Positions 1-11,394 are shown, numbered from the stretch's first letter. The stretch is 64,000 bases of DNA from Mesostigma viride (GCA_009746045.1 RPFO01001917.1:27501-91500), one strand, 5' to 3'. Notes: generated by a model from the sequence alone, not told the origin. Translations and numbers: made by a program.

Positions 1-885
1 TGGACATTTAAGATTCGGGCTGGACAATTAAGGTTCCCTCTCTTGATGAGTCAGCAATATGGTCCCACACGGCAGCCACCCAACTGTTACAGTGACCAGT
101 ATTGTGACCGGTGGGACCCATGCTCTCGCTTCGCAAGGCAACCAAGTATAAGGACCTGGATCCTCATGTTGACAAGGACACTCGGATGGCAGGGGGCTGG
201 ACACCTTAGACCTTGTAATATGCAATCCCGACCGGAAGCTGAAAAAACATGTCTGTGCTGATTCTGGGCTAATCTGGGCGCAGGTTTGTGCCGATCACGT
301 CTGGGCGGTGGTTCCATCCCCATACGCCCAGTCTGGGTCCATGCCCAGACGTACAATCCAAGCCCAAGCAACCGTTGTGTGCTTGGACTGTGAAGCTGTA
401 ACATTCCAAGTGGTTGGATGCCAAGTGGTCGGCGTAGGGTGCCCAGGTTCACTAAGGACCCGTGAGAGGCAGCCAGGGTGGGCTTCTGACACCGAGTGGC
501 TGCCTCGGCGAAGCCGCCGTAATCCTGATGTACTGTAAGCAGCACGGGCCCCCCTGCTGTTGTATCGCTGGACTTGTAGCGCCGGGTCCTGCAACAGTTA
601 TTAGACGTCCCTCCCCGGATTTTTTTTCTAGAGGGTCCTTTTCTGGTTTAGGGGACCTCCCGTGCCAGGGCCAGCCTCCACTTATCGGGCCTCTGGTCTC
701 CGTCAGTTGAGGTGTAAAGGAGCCACCTCCCAGCCTGGGAGCCACCTCCCAGCCTGTGTACCACTAGCAGAGGATCTTCACGTGACCCTCTGCAACCTCA
801 ACATAGTTGCAGCTCGTGCGGAAGGGGGCTTGGGATATTAATTATGGGATCGGCATGAGATACATCCTCACAATGCTGAGTGTGT
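1..885. other. Gene-free segment
   Basis: I see no supportable coding exon, RNA gene or mobile element in this stretch. Open frames are short, overlap on both strands and show no recognisable motif. The first bases contain a GGCTGGACAATTAAGG-type string that resembles AATTAAGGCGGGCTGG near 52,500-52,550, so part of it may be dispersed repeat. Confidence 0.4.
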
Positions 886-1218
886 GCCGGTTGTCCCATG
901 GATACCATGGTCGCTATACTAAAGTAATGCCGAGCCTGTGCCGGTTGTCCCATGGATACCATGGTCGCTATACTAAAGTAATGCCGAGCCTGTGCCGGTT
1001 GTCCCATGGATACCATGGTCGCTATACTAAAGTAATGCCGAGCCTGTGCCGGTTGTCCCATGGATACCATGGTCGCTATACTAAAGTAATGCCGAGCCTG
1101 TGCCGGTTGTCCCATGGATACCATGGTCGCTATACTAAAGTAATGCCGAGCCTGTGCCGGTTGTCCCATGGATACCATGGTCGCTATACTAAAGTAATGC
1201 CGAGCCTGTGCCGGTTGT
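886..1218. repeat. 54-bp tandem repeat, about 6 copies
   Basis: Six near-identical 54-bp units, each with the palindromic core CCATGGATACCATGG followed by TCGCTATACTAAAGTAATG. Because 54 is a multiple of three and the unit lacks stops in some frames, both strands show open frames here; these are artefacts. The minus-strand unit (GACCATGGTATCCATGGGAC) resembles single copies near 53,950-54,000, so the array looks like a local amplification of a dispersed element. Confidence 0.9.
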
Positions 1219-2097
1219 GTCATGGATCCATTATTCTCTTTCAAGGGATTGTGGAGAGGGGAGGGGGGAGAAATGGGGGCAGAAAGGGGGCGTGAAAAGC
1301 CCAAGCCTTTCTGATCCTGCCCCAGGGAAGCAAAGAGAAACAAGTGGCATGCAGATGCCATTTGTTTCTGTTACCTTCCTTACCTGGGGAGCTAAGCGGC
1401 ACTCGGCGGCGTAATACATGATGTATTGCTGGCCTCCTGTAACATTAGGGCCCCCTGAAACTTGTCATGGCTTGGGCCCCCTTCTCGTTGTGTATAGGGT
1501 CCCTCTTTGGGCCCTCTTCTCGTTGTTTATAGGGTTCCTTCATCGGCAGTGAGAGACTAGGTAGTGCATGCTAGTCAAGGGCGCCCTCCCTCCCCGTTGT
1601 GTATAGGGGCCAGAGGTTAATTCCTTTATTGGTACCCACGGGATGCAGTCTGCCCATGATTATTTATCGCTTGGGAGGGAGGCTGTTGCCGGCCAGACCC
1701 AGGCAGCGGCAGGGCATCAAGGATGGGTGCAGGAGAAGGAGGATTGGAGCACCAAGAATAGATTGCTGACATTCCTGGCACCTGGGAGGGTGCTCCAACC
1801 ATTATGCACCACAAGGGGGGGGGGGGGGGGCAAGGCCAGATGCTTTCAAGTTTCAAGCCCAGTTGCTGTGGGCCAGGGACCACCCTGCACGACGGTAGGA
1901 ATGCGGATATCTAGTAGTAAATTATGGGCTGCCTACCGCTGTCTCCACATCACAGACGCCCCTCAATGGTGGGGAGAGTGCTCAGTGCAGCCACCTTTTT
2001 CTGTTGAGAACTGTGGGCAAGTTTGGCAACGCATGGAACATTTCCTCGGGCCAGAGGCTATGCCTTGTACCTTTATGAGACAACTTATAGTGTGGCT
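1219..2097. other. Gene-free segment
   Basis: No exon with splice context or recognisable domain was found. The stretch contains two short copies of a CCCTTCTCGTTGTTTATAGG-like string (about 1,475-1,535, with a third variant near 1,595) and a G-homopolymer near 1,817. Confidence 0.4.
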
Positions 2098-2099
2098 TA

Positions 2100-2318
2100 G
2101 TACAGTCATTCACGCCTTAAGTTGGGTTCGAGGTTTTTGAGGGGTCAACCCAACTTAAGGCGTGAACCCAACTTAAGGAGTGAATGATTCTACTAAATTC
2201 TACTAATTTGAACTAAAGATACTAAAACATACTATTCTGAACTGCTTTGAACTTCTAATGCCGAAATCCTATGCGACCCAACTTAAGCCAACCCAACTTA
2301 AGGCGTGAATGACTGTAC
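2100..2318. mobile_element. Mariner/Stowaway-like MITE with TA target duplication
   Basis: The two ends are inverted repeats of about 30 bp. The left end begins GTACAGTCATTCACGCCTTA and the right end is its reverse complement ending TGACTGTAC. Each end abuts a TA dinucleotide (2,098-2,099 and 2,319-2,320), the target duplication of Tc1/mariner-type elements. An internal inverted pair (CCTTAAGTTGGGTT around a 17-bp loop at 2,115-2,162) adds a second hairpin. The element is about 219 bp and has no coding capacity. The superfamily rests on the TA duplication alone. Confidence 0.75.
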
Positions 2319-2424
2319 TACCAAGTACGATGCCATTGCCACATCAATTCCGGACCTTTTTTTCTGTGGCGCCTACAGAAGCAAAACAGGATCCGCATTT
2401 CGCCTGTATGATTAATTCACACGT

Positions 2425-3545
2425 TGGCTGCATGCGTCACGTGTGAGCATAAGTCTTCAGAGGGATGGAAATGGGATGCGATGGATATAGCTGGAGGGGA
2501 AAAAAAAAATTCTAACATTGATTATCCGATAAGTCTAAAGATTTGGTGTTTTGGCCACTTCCGAATCCGAATAATAACCAAATACTGTGTTATTTGGTCC
2601 ACAAACCCATCAAATCTCAAATCCCGGATCTTTTTACTCTGGATCTAGCTATCTAGCTATCTAGCTTCTAGTTGCAGGTGGGCACCATGGCCAGAATCAC
2701 TCACTGGTTCCGAATTCGATCACATGTTACCCCCACTGACATAGATGTGCTGGGTCGGTATCCTTCACGACTGCCTGCCATCTCGGTATCCTTCACAACT
2801 ACCATAACTTTTGTGAGTCATCTGCGCCCCAAGATTATGTACAGACATGCGCGACCAGGAGGCTGCCCGGGCGTGAACCTGTTCCTCAGTCCTAGGGTAG
2901 AACATATGTGTCCAGGCCTAGCTAGCCTATCACAGCCGGAAAGTCCAGAGCTAGGAGGGCATACACCTTGCCGCGCGCGGCAAAGGGACAGCCCATCATG
3001 CATGTAAGGACGAAGCGCCCTGGCTGTGCGGGCTCGGCCATGACTACTCATGAGTGATCTGATTTGTCGACCTCTCATACAGCGTGCGGATGACCGTAAT
3101 CAGGGGAGTGGGGACGCGAGCGCGAGCAAGGACAGCCCATAGTCTGAGCAGCCCAGAGGACAGAATCAAAAGCCTTGACTGAAGTCGACGAAGATCAGGA
3201 TGGCGGGAAACTCACCATGCAGGTTGCAGGAGAGCGATTTCCTCAAAGAGGTGGCGCGCGCGACGCAGATGGATATGATGGTGTTGCCCCCAGGACGCCG
3301 GAAAGCCCATTTGACTCTCCCCAAGGTGACGGTTGAGAGCAGAACGAAGGCGGTTGAGGATCATGCGCATGAACAACTTGAGTGCCGGGCGCTCTGGATG
3401 CAGACTCCGTGCATGACCAGTAGTTGGCGGGGTCGTCAGGGGAACCTTTGTTTTGGTACAGCATGATACGGTAGCTGTGCTGCCACTCATGCAGGAATCG
3501 GCGGCGCGTCGGCAAGCAGGATCCGGTTGCAGATGTCAAGCAGGA
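2425..3545 (-). mobile_element. Non-LTR retrotransposon reverse transcriptase fragment (copy A)
   Basis: On the minus strand around 3,400-3,300 a reading frame contains LKLFMRMILNRLRSALNR followed by LGESQMGF, the finger region of LINE-type reverse transcriptases. Further along, near 3,190-3,168, the DNA encodes VDF and, after a one-base shift, KAFD: RT motif A with its catalytic Asp. Next comes an LxxVIRxLYERST-like block near 3,100-3,060. The frames are interrupted, so this is a decayed copy. It aligns by eye with 7,800-8,130. A remnant of the family's 3'-end motif (CACGTGTGAGCATAAGTCTT) sits at about 2,439. Confidence 0.7.
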
Positions 3546-4575
3546 ACCCCGTGAGCGCCGTCAGTTGAATCACTGGGGCGGGGATCGAGCTGGTCAGGTC
3601 CAACGGCGGCGTAGAAGCGGAGTTGCTTGGCGGCGGTGCTCAGCAGGACAGCATTACGTGAGCATAAGTCCTCAGTACAGTCGAGTGGGATGGGATGGAT
3701 GCATGGAGCTACCCTAATGATCTCGGCTTTAGACATAGTTACAGGGGCTTGCCAGTGGCAGCCGGGGGCAAGGCTGATCAAGCCATTACACTATCATCAT
3801 ACACTACTGCCGAACTATACATGCAGCATGCAACACCTAGAAGCTGCATGCCGGCCCACCAGGCTGGGTCCCAAAGTAAGATAAACCGCCCAGGTGGGTC
3901 GCGACAAAGTCGGCCTGCCCACGCGGCGGAATAGGCACATCAGCCACCGTGCGAGTGAGGGCAAGGGACGGGCAGACCACGGGGCAGTCTGACCCTCGAG
4001 GTCGAGGCGGTCTTCCCGCCGCGCTGGCAGCTGCCACTCGTAAATTAAAAAACTCCGCCGTCTTGGGGCCCATCCATAGCCCCGGAACTCCTCAAGGACA
4101 AAGGGGAAGTGACCCGTTCAGGGACCCCACAACATTGCTGTAGGAGGCAAACTTAATTGGCGCGCGCTCGGCTACAGCGGCAGGCCGGCAGCAGCGCCGG
4201 CAATCGGCATCCACAGCCGCCCGCCCGGAGGATGTGGCGACCGGAGAGCGCGGAGTGAGCCGCGGAGCGGACATCAATCGGAGCAGGACTGGCAGCCCTG
4301 CCCATCGTAGTCCAGCGCGGTAATGGCCGGTCAGTGCCGGCCCGGGCGCGGCGGTGGTACGTTAATTGGGGATAGAGGGCGGCCCCATCCGCGTCCTCAC
4401 ACTTGCATCTGGTGGAGTGGGGAAAGACTGACCGAACCTGAAGCTAGTAGGCACCTGCGCGGCAACACCCGAGGGAGAGCGGTAATAATGGCGACAGAGG
4501 AACCAGTTCTGGTTCTGCTGGCCACCAATGCACGCAATGTAGTATAGTGTGTCGGGCAGTACGTAGTATCAAGGA
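3546..4575. other. Gene-free segment with a retroelement 3'-end remnant
   Basis: Near 3,655-3,705 the sequence TACGTGAGCATAAGTCCTCA, followed by a GGGATGGGATGGATG-like stretch, matches the sequence next to the LINE 3' ends at 5,165 and 6,515. It therefore marks another truncated copy. The rest is GC-rich with short overlapping frames and nothing I can name. Confidence 0.4.
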
Positions 4576-4765
4576 GACATTGAACCAGCGCAGGCCAGAA
4601 ATCGGGAGAATCCGGACCATGGTAGCTCGAGCCTGCCGTTATCTTGTCCGCGTGTTCGAGTCGTTCAGGATGATGAAGATGAATGGTGATGGAAATGTGT
4701 ATCCTTGTGCATTGAAATTATGGCTGGCTTACGTGTAGAGCGACTAGATGACCTAGATGGTGGGG
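4576..4765 (+). repeat. Dispersed repeat, partner of 50,540-50,735 (inverted)
   Basis: This segment matches the reverse complement of about 50,540-50,711 over roughly 170 bp with scattered differences. Shared blocks include GACCATGGTAGCTCGAGCCT and ATTATGGCTGGCTTA. Its left edge (ACCAGCGCAGGCCAGAAAT) belongs to a short motif seen elsewhere as ATGAGACAACCAG...GGCCAGAAAT (about 54,210 and 59,240, and the other strand of 50,720). The class is unknown, and no coding potential is evident. Confidence 0.75.
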
Positions 4766-5139
4766 CCGGAAACAGCATGCTTGATCAGGGCGTGTGTTTC
4801 GAGCCTAACTGGCCGGGAGTGTCTAGTGGTGGTGAGCACCATTGCTGCGATCGCTCTCCCACCATTTACGAGGAAATACCCGCAAATGGAAAACCACTGA
4901 AAAGGTCTAGCTATAGTCAGTCATCACGTTAGCCATGCCATGATTCCAAACGTCCAAGAACTGCACACGATGCACAGGCAAAAATCCGGAGGACAGCACT
5001 TTCAAATGTGCGGCGGGAACCAAAAGCCTGCGTATGCAAGAAAGTATATCTAGAGCAAGCGCCCCGCAGATGCCGCAGGCTGCCCCCGCGCTGTGATCGA
5101 CGAGAGATGGCGGGGCAATCAGCTCGATCGGTCCGGTTG
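4766..5139. other. Gene-free segment
   Basis: No recognisable exon or repeat. A short minus-strand open frame (4,907-5,167) has no family motif. Confidence 0.35.
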
Positions 5140-6240
5140 GCGGATTAATTAATGCAGTAATATACACGTGACTGCGTCACGTGAGCACTGATAAGTCCTC
5201 AGTGGGAGGATCGAGAACATGAAATGGAACGAATGATGCTAGAGCTATCTAGTTCCTAGTTACAGGGTTGTGGGCACCACGGCCCGAATCGTTATGAATG
5301 CCAAACGCGGTCACACGCCGAGCCCCCACAGACTTGGGGTTGGTCATCCTTCATCACTACATACTTGCCATCGATATCCTTGCGAACCATCTGCCTCCAT
5401 ATTACAGACTGCCGGCCAGGAGGCTGCCCGGGTGTGAGCCCGTCACGTCTAGGCGGTAGCCCAATGATGATGCCCATGCCTATATAGTCTATTACGGAAA
5501 GTACACGGGTGCCAGGCGGCCCTGCCGCGTGTGGCCTGGGGCACGCCAGGTGAGGACAAAACGTCCAGGCTGGGCGGGCTTGGTGCCAGCGCTAGTCTAT
5601 CTGATGTGTCTACTACCTGATCTGTGCGGGCCAGGTGCCCGGCTAGGCCCAGGCGCCCGGCCCATGTGCCTAAAAATTTGGGAAACATAGCGGGCAAATC
5701 AGCGTACAAATCCTCATTACTAATGTGCAAACCAAAAGGGATATTATGGGCCTTGCGCAGCATCTTGGTGGTGTTGCCGTCGAGTCGTTGAGCTCCTGCG
5801 TCAGTGTCCAGGTCTCGGCGCCGTAGGTCAGGATCGTACGTCAGAATGACGACCTTGAAGAGGTCACGCTTGACGATCCGGGGTAGGGCGGCCGGGGTTG
5901 CTCCACCAGCGGCGGTTGTCATGGAGTTGCGTCCACTCCATGCCTATATCCGTGTCTCCAGGTCGTCCTCGCAGACGGCAGTTGGGAATGACAACTGCCG
6001 AGCAACTTGAAGCAGCCTGAAGTAGGGTAGATTGCCCAGGTCCGTGTCGTCTAAGAGGCAGAGTGGGTGGCGAATGGCGAGGGCGTAAAGGGCCGGATCC
6101 CCGAACCAGCGTGAACAACTGAAAGGGTTGATGGGGAGGGTGCGGACGCCGGAGTGCTATGCGGAGCCCATACTCCCCTCAAGGGAAACGGAGTAAAGCC
6201 AAGCCCGGGCCCCTGATCGTTCAAGCTCGCATGCAGACCC
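5140..6240 (-). mobile_element. Non-LTR retrotransposon 3' fragment (copy C)
   Basis: Minus-strand frames encode RLDGNTTKMLRKAHNIPFGL followed by an N-E-D-L-Y-A-D-L-P block and GRLGLAGHLARTDQ. This is the conserved region after the RT domain of many LINEs, in which an LDG-x-x-T/R-MLR string is followed by a LAGH-type motif. At the low-coordinate (3') side lies the hairpin CACGTGACTGCGTCACGTGA (5,166-5,185), preceded by an AATTAATTAAT run at 5,145, which would be the element's simple-repeat tail. The copy is shifted in frame and truncated. It is a paralogue of 6,483-8,135. Confidence 0.7.
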
Positions 6241-6482
6241 ATTCATGCAGTCGGCACAGTGTAGTATACCCTGGCTCGTAGGTCTTATGAACATTGTTTC
6301 TCATGAAGTACGCCGGGCAGGGAAGCCCACTGGGACTGACGACATTGGACACGCCAAGCGTGCCCCGGCGCCGGGGCAGCCGCGACGGTGGACGGCTTGC
6401 ATGCATGGGCGGGGCGGACGAGGATTATATATCCCCCTCTACTGCATGGCTATATGGTTTGGGCATTATGCAGATGATTATA
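6241..6482. other. Spacer between retrotransposon copies
   Basis: Short stretch without recognisable content. Open frames on both strands are short and uninformative. Confidence 0.3.
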
Positions 6483-8135
6483 ATTAATTAATTAATTAAT
6501 TAATAGAAACGTGACTGCGTCACGTGAGCATATATTTAGGTCCTCAGTGGGACGGCCTGCTGGGAACATGGGATGGAATGGATGATGAAAGCTAGCTAGT
6601 AGGTCCTAGCTACAGGGATGTGGGCACCACGGCCCAAATCGCTATGAATGCCAAACGCGGTCACACGCGGAGCCTCCACAGACTTCGGGGTTGGTCATCC
6701 TTCATCACTACATACTTGCCATCTATCCTTGCGAACCATCTGCCTCCATATCAATTACAGACTAGCCAGGAGGCTGCCTGGGTGTGAGCCCGTCACGTCT
6801 AGGCGGTACGTAGCCCAATGATGTCCATGCCTATAGTCTATCACGGAAAGTACGTACACGGGTGGCGGCCCTGCCGCGTGTGCCTGGGGCACGCCAGGGG
6901 AGGACAAAACGTCCAGGCTGGGCGGGCTTGGTGCCAGCCCTAGTCTATCTGATGTGTCTACCTGCATGATCTGTGCGGGCCAGGTGCCCGGCTAGGCCCA
7001 GGCGCTTGTGCCTAAGAAATATGTGGGAAACATAGCGGGCAAATCAGCGTACAAATCCTTATTTACTAATGTGCAAACCAAAAGGGATGTTAAGGGCCTT
7101 GCGCAGCATCTTGGTGGTGTTGCCGTCGAGTCGTTGAGCTCCTGCGTCAGTGTCCAGGTCTCGGCGCCGTAGGTCAGGATCGTACATCAGAATGACGACC
7201 TTGAAGAGGTCACGCTTGACGATCCGGGGTAGGGCGGCCGGGGTTGCTCCACCAGCGGCGGTGGTCATGGAGTTGCGCCCCGCACGCCATGCCTATCCTT
7301 GTCGTCAGGTCGTCCTCGCAGTCGGGAAGCCAATTAACTGCCAAGTAGCTTGACGGAAGCGGCCTGAAGTAGTGTAGTTGACCTCGGTGTCGTCTAAGAG
7401 GCGGAGTGTGGGCGGGGGCCCTGCCATGCCGAGGGCTAGGGCCTCCGTTTTGGGGCTGATTTCTAGACCGACCGACCGAGCCTCGAGCGCCAGGCAGTCC
7501 AGCCAAACTTGGGCAGACGCCGGCTTCTTGATGAGCGTGATCAATGTCGTCGGCATAAATGAGCTCAGCGAGTAAATTCTGCTTGTTAGTCGGCCCCCCT
7601 TTCCCAAGCTCGTTCGTGATCACTGACTAGGCCAGGGGCACGGCCTGCAATGCTAGCAAAGCGCCGGCACGTGCCTGGCGCATAACATAATCCACTAGTA
7701 ACAATAATAAACAGCCGGTACGGCAACATGATGCAAACCTGCCAGACGCCGGTCTGCAGTGGACATGGCGCCCAGGGTAGTGCCGTCTTGAGTGCGCACG
7801 GAAGTGGTCGACCTCTCATACAGCGTGCGGATGACGGTAATCAGGGGAGTGGGGACGCGAGCGCGAACATGGACAGCCCATAGAGCTCGGCCTAGAGGAC
7901 AGATTAATCAAAAGCCTTGATGAAGTTGACAAAGATCAGGATGGCGGGAACTGACTCACCAGGTTGCAGGAGAGCGATTTCCTCGAAGAGGCGACGCGCG
8001 ACGAAGACATGGCCATGGCGGTGTTGCGCCCGGGACGAAAGCCCATTTGACTTTCCCCTAGGGGACGGTCAAGAGCAGAACGAAGGCGGTTGAGAATCAT
8101 ACGCATGAACAACTTGAGTGCGGCGAATGCAGATG
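6483..8135 (-). mobile_element. Non-LTR retrotransposon, 5'-truncated, RT domain decayed (copy B)
   Basis: Reading the minus strand from high to low coordinates, fragments appear in LINE order. RT fingers come first (LKLFMRMILNRLRSALDR, GESQMGFRPGRNT, about 8,120-8,015). Motif A VNFIKAFD follows (7,930-7,907), then LITVIRTLYERST (about 7,850-7,805), motif C YADD (7,557-7,546) and the post-RT block RLDGNTTKMLRKALNIPFGL (about 7,130-7,070). The 3' end has the ACGTGACTGCGTCACGTGAG hairpin (about 6,511-6,530) next to a TTAA-type tail (6,480-6,504). The Asp that starts motif A in copy A is Asn here, and blocks lie in different frames, so the copy is dead. The clade was not determined. Confidence 0.8.
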
Positions 8136-8354
8136 ATATTTGTAACTTTCGCGTAATTATATTTCTAATGAGATAACCATAGTACTCCGTGGCATGCCCG
8201 TGCGCATGACACACAAGTACTTACTAACCTGCCTATTGGCAAGGAGGCTTTGTACGCCGATATACCATTTGTATCTCACGTGCTTCGCCACATTCACCTA
8301 GGCCCGGCTGGGCATGCACCTAGCCTGCACAGATCAGGTAGACACCGAGGTCAG
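8136..8354. other. Gene-free segment
   Basis: No recognisable content beyond the sequence that precedes the duplicated unit starting near 8,355. Confidence 0.3.
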
Positions 8355-9065
8355 ATATATTCTGATCAGGCACGAGGCAAAGGTGAAAACCATTTGCGTT
8401 CAGTGCCGGTCCGCGGAAAACGCGGAAAAACGCGATCTGCAAATGAATCCGACCGGAATCGAACTGGGGACCTCTCGCACCAACTTTCGCTGACTATAGG
8501 ACGGACGTCTCCGGATCCTAGGGCATCTCCAACTTACACCTACAGTCATCTGCAAAAGTTCTCCTTTCCGGGGAGTGATGCAAGCCTTTTGGATTTGGTA
8601 CTAGATAAATCACTCGAGATCTGTGTGTAGGAGTACTACACACGTGTCTGCACGCGAGACTTGTTCAGTCTTGCAACGTGAGACGGGCTGAACACGGCTG
8701 GAACCTTCTTTATTAGAAGGGGGCGTAGCCGGTACTATCGAAATCAGCCAAGCGTATATTCTGATCAGGCACGCCGCAAAGGTGAAAACCATTTGCGTGC
8801 AGTGCCGGTCCGCGGAAAACGCGGAAAAACGCAATCTGCAAATGAATCCGACCGGAATCGAACTGGGGACCTCTCGCACAAACTTTCGCTGACTATAGGA
8901 CGGACGTCTCCGGATCCTAGGGCATCGCCAACTTACACCTACAGTCATCCGCAAAAGTTCTCCTTTCCGGGGAGTGATGCAAGCCTTTCGGATTTGGTAC
9001 TCAGATAAATCACTCGAGATCTGTGTGTAGGAGTACTACACACGTGTCTGCACGCGAGATTGTTC
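8355..9065 (-). repeat. Tandem duplication of a tRNA-like (SINE-like) unit
   Basis: Two units (about 8,355-8,665 and 8,753-9,062) are nearly identical over roughly 310 bp. On the minus strand each contains CCCAGTTCGATTCC, close to the Pol III B-box/T-loop consensus. It is followed by CGGATTC, which pairs with GGATCCG about 65 nt upstream to give a 7-bp acceptor-like stem with one G.T pair. The D-arm and anticodon arm are poor, so this is not a functional tRNA by eye. Each unit also has the perfect hairpin GTGTGTAG-GAGTA-CTACACAC. A tRNA-derived SINE or a decayed tRNA are both possible. Confidence 0.5.
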
Positions 9066-9720
9066 AGTCTATCTATCTGACCGAGGTCAGATATAGACTA
9101 GCTGGCACCAAGCCCACGCAGCCCGAGCGTTATGTCCTCACATGCATGGCAGCTCCCTGGTCCCGCGCTGCAGGGTCGCCACCGCTGGACCTTCCGCCAC
9201 ATAGTCTAGGCCTAGACATGTGTTATCCTAGAAAGAATGGGTTCACCTCCACTCAGCCTCCTGGCTTATTAATTAATTAATTATAATTATCAACATCACT
9301 CCGTTGGGAGTAGATGTAGCACATAGCCCTGAGAAGGGGCATATGGCTTTTAATACATTCTAGGCTACTTCATGCAAGGGTGGGAATGTAAGCTACCCCT
9401 GCTCTAGGTGCACCAGGGCACCTGCACCCTCATGGTCTATCACGCTATGCCCGGGTAAGGGGGGGAGCATGCCTGTGAGGGAGGAAGATCATCATGGCTA
9501 TACAAGAGCTAGGACATGGCTTCTCGACAGAGAGCATCTCTCTGCATGGCATAGCATGGCTAAATTCTTAATGCAACATCCATGGGGGTCCCATTATAGA
9601 CAAAGCATGGCTAAATGTTGAAGGCATCATCCATGGGGGCCATTATGGGCGCACATGCGCGTGGGCCACATGCTAGGCTAAGCCTTACTAATCTACACTA
9701 CTGGTATATATATTCCTAGG
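9066..9720. other. Gene-free segment
   Basis: No exon supported. It holds a TTAATTAATTAATTA run (about 9,267-9,283), similar to tails next to LINE 3' ends elsewhere. It also has a short duplication of CATCCATGGGGG(T/G)CCATTAT (about 9,577 and 9,629). Confidence 0.35.
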
Positions 9721-9724
9721 TACT

Positions 9725-9909
9725 TCTTCAAGGAGTGCTGCCGGCTCCGGGAGGACCGGCTGGACCTGGAGGGCCAGCGGGCCCCATGGTCGGCGCGGAC
9801 CTGGACGTCATATTGGCGTCAGCGCTTGTCGGTGGCGCTGACTCGGGCCATGGCTGACATCATGCTCCGCCGTACGCGGGCTGATTTTGCGGTGCAGCAG
9901 GGCTATTAG
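9725..9909 (+). pseudogene. Possible retroelement ORF C-terminus
   Basis: A plus-strand frame of about 60 codons ends in TAG at 9,907-9,909. It contains LREDRLDLEGQRAPWSARTW and a following RQRLSVALTRAMADIMLRR segment. The Trp- and Arg-rich, helical character, followed by an AT-rich 3' tail (to about 10,050), resembles the C-terminal end of LINE ORF2 proteins, but no diagnostic RT motif is present. It could instead be the last exon of an unrecognised gene. No start or acceptor site was assigned. Confidence 0.35.
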
Positions 9910-11394
9910 GTTCCTCCCGTTAGGCGTTTCCATTGGTCTTATCGTAGTATAGAGCTTTGACATGGCTCTGTATATAGGTTTATAGCTGGGCGTTTGCTTT
10001 GGTTTGAGTGATTTCACTCTGCTGTAAGTAATTATATTTTTAAAATATATATTCCTAGTCTGAGGTGGCAGGAGGGGGCTGCCAGGGCTTGTGGTCAACG
10101 TGGATGACCGCCCCCCTCCAGTATACCGGCTTCCCCCTTGCGCTCTGCCGGAGCTGAAGGTAGGTCGGCCATAGCTCGCGTCGCCGTTGTCCTGGCTTAT
10201 CTGTAATATTAATTTGGAGGCAGGTGACCCGCAAGGAACAGTGGCACGAGGTTAATTATGAAGGCAACCATCCGGCCCAAGGGGGCACCGCGTAGACCAC
10301 CCAAGTTGGGAAGCATAGCGGTACGTTCAGGCCGTGGCGCCCGCGCAACGTACCCTACAACTAGGGGTTCGTTAGATCAACTCAAGGCGCTCAAGTCGGC
10401 GGCGTACAATCCCGTCTGCATCTCAATCTTCATCCCCATTCTACACCATTGAGGATTTTTGCTCACGTGACGCAGTGTACGTGTTCATCAGTGTTGCTAT
10501 TCCACATGTGTCAAGTAACATGGCAACCTTTGGTGTCGCACATTTTCCCATCACGCCCAAACTAGCTAAACTGGCCAGCGTGAAGGGATACAATATCCCC
10601 AACTGCTCCCCTTAATTAATTAATTAATTAATAGACACCCCAACTGCTCCCCTTGCCTGCTTCAATGTCATCCATCTCATGGGAAAGCATCTCTAAAGCT
10701 TAGCATTCCCATGATGCTGTGACAAACTGAGAAAGCCCCCTGCCAGCCAGCCTTCCTTTGCAAACATACAATTGCCCTGTTTGTCCACCCAATCATGGAT
10801 GATAACGACGTGATTTGGGTTGTACATAGTGACCTTGAGCCTCACTTGACATGGCAGCAGTCTCTCCCAAAACACTATGTTCCACGAGGGTGACCCCACA
10901 CCCTCGCGTGGGATCAGCTTGCTTGGGTGTAGCACGAACACTGTTGCTAGAAAATGCAAACAACAATCCCCATGCACCACCCAAGAAAGAAACTTGGCGT
11001 TCAAAGGCACACGTCTGGCTCCCACATTTAGTACTGAGCAAAAAATTACGGAGATACCGCTCTCCGCGGTAAAGCTCTCCACGACTGGCTCTATGAATTC
11101 AAAGTCCGACTATCTTGGTCCAAGCTCCTGCGACTATATAATAAATGGGCATGTACACGGGCACCTCCATGGAGAACGCCGCTGCCACCACCCTGTGTGC
11201 ACCCTCCTGATCCATAAGTGTGTACGAACGTGAGGAGATCCACACTCCTCCCTGGAAACACCCCTCCTTGCGAGCGTATCAGGACGCCCTCGCCGCTTCC
11301 TCGGTGCAGTCCACGTCCTGCTTCGTGCCATTATTTTCTCGTAAAGATTGCCTTGCCATGAGTTTCTCGGTATCTGCTGGCCCAGGCTGCCATG
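9910..11394. other. Gene-free segment
   Basis: No gene is supported. A minus-strand open frame at 10,693-11,082 (129 codons) has protein-like composition but no motif I recognise. Near 10,462, TGCTCACGTGACGCAGTGTA resembles the LINE 3'-end hairpin in the opposite orientation, and a TTAATTAATTAATTAATTAA run follows at about 10,613. Confidence 0.35.

Noticed and set aside
10693-11082. 129-codon minus-strand frame with natural-looking composition
   Set aside because: No recognisable motif, splice context or neighbour support; a second overlapping frame on the plus strand is equally long.
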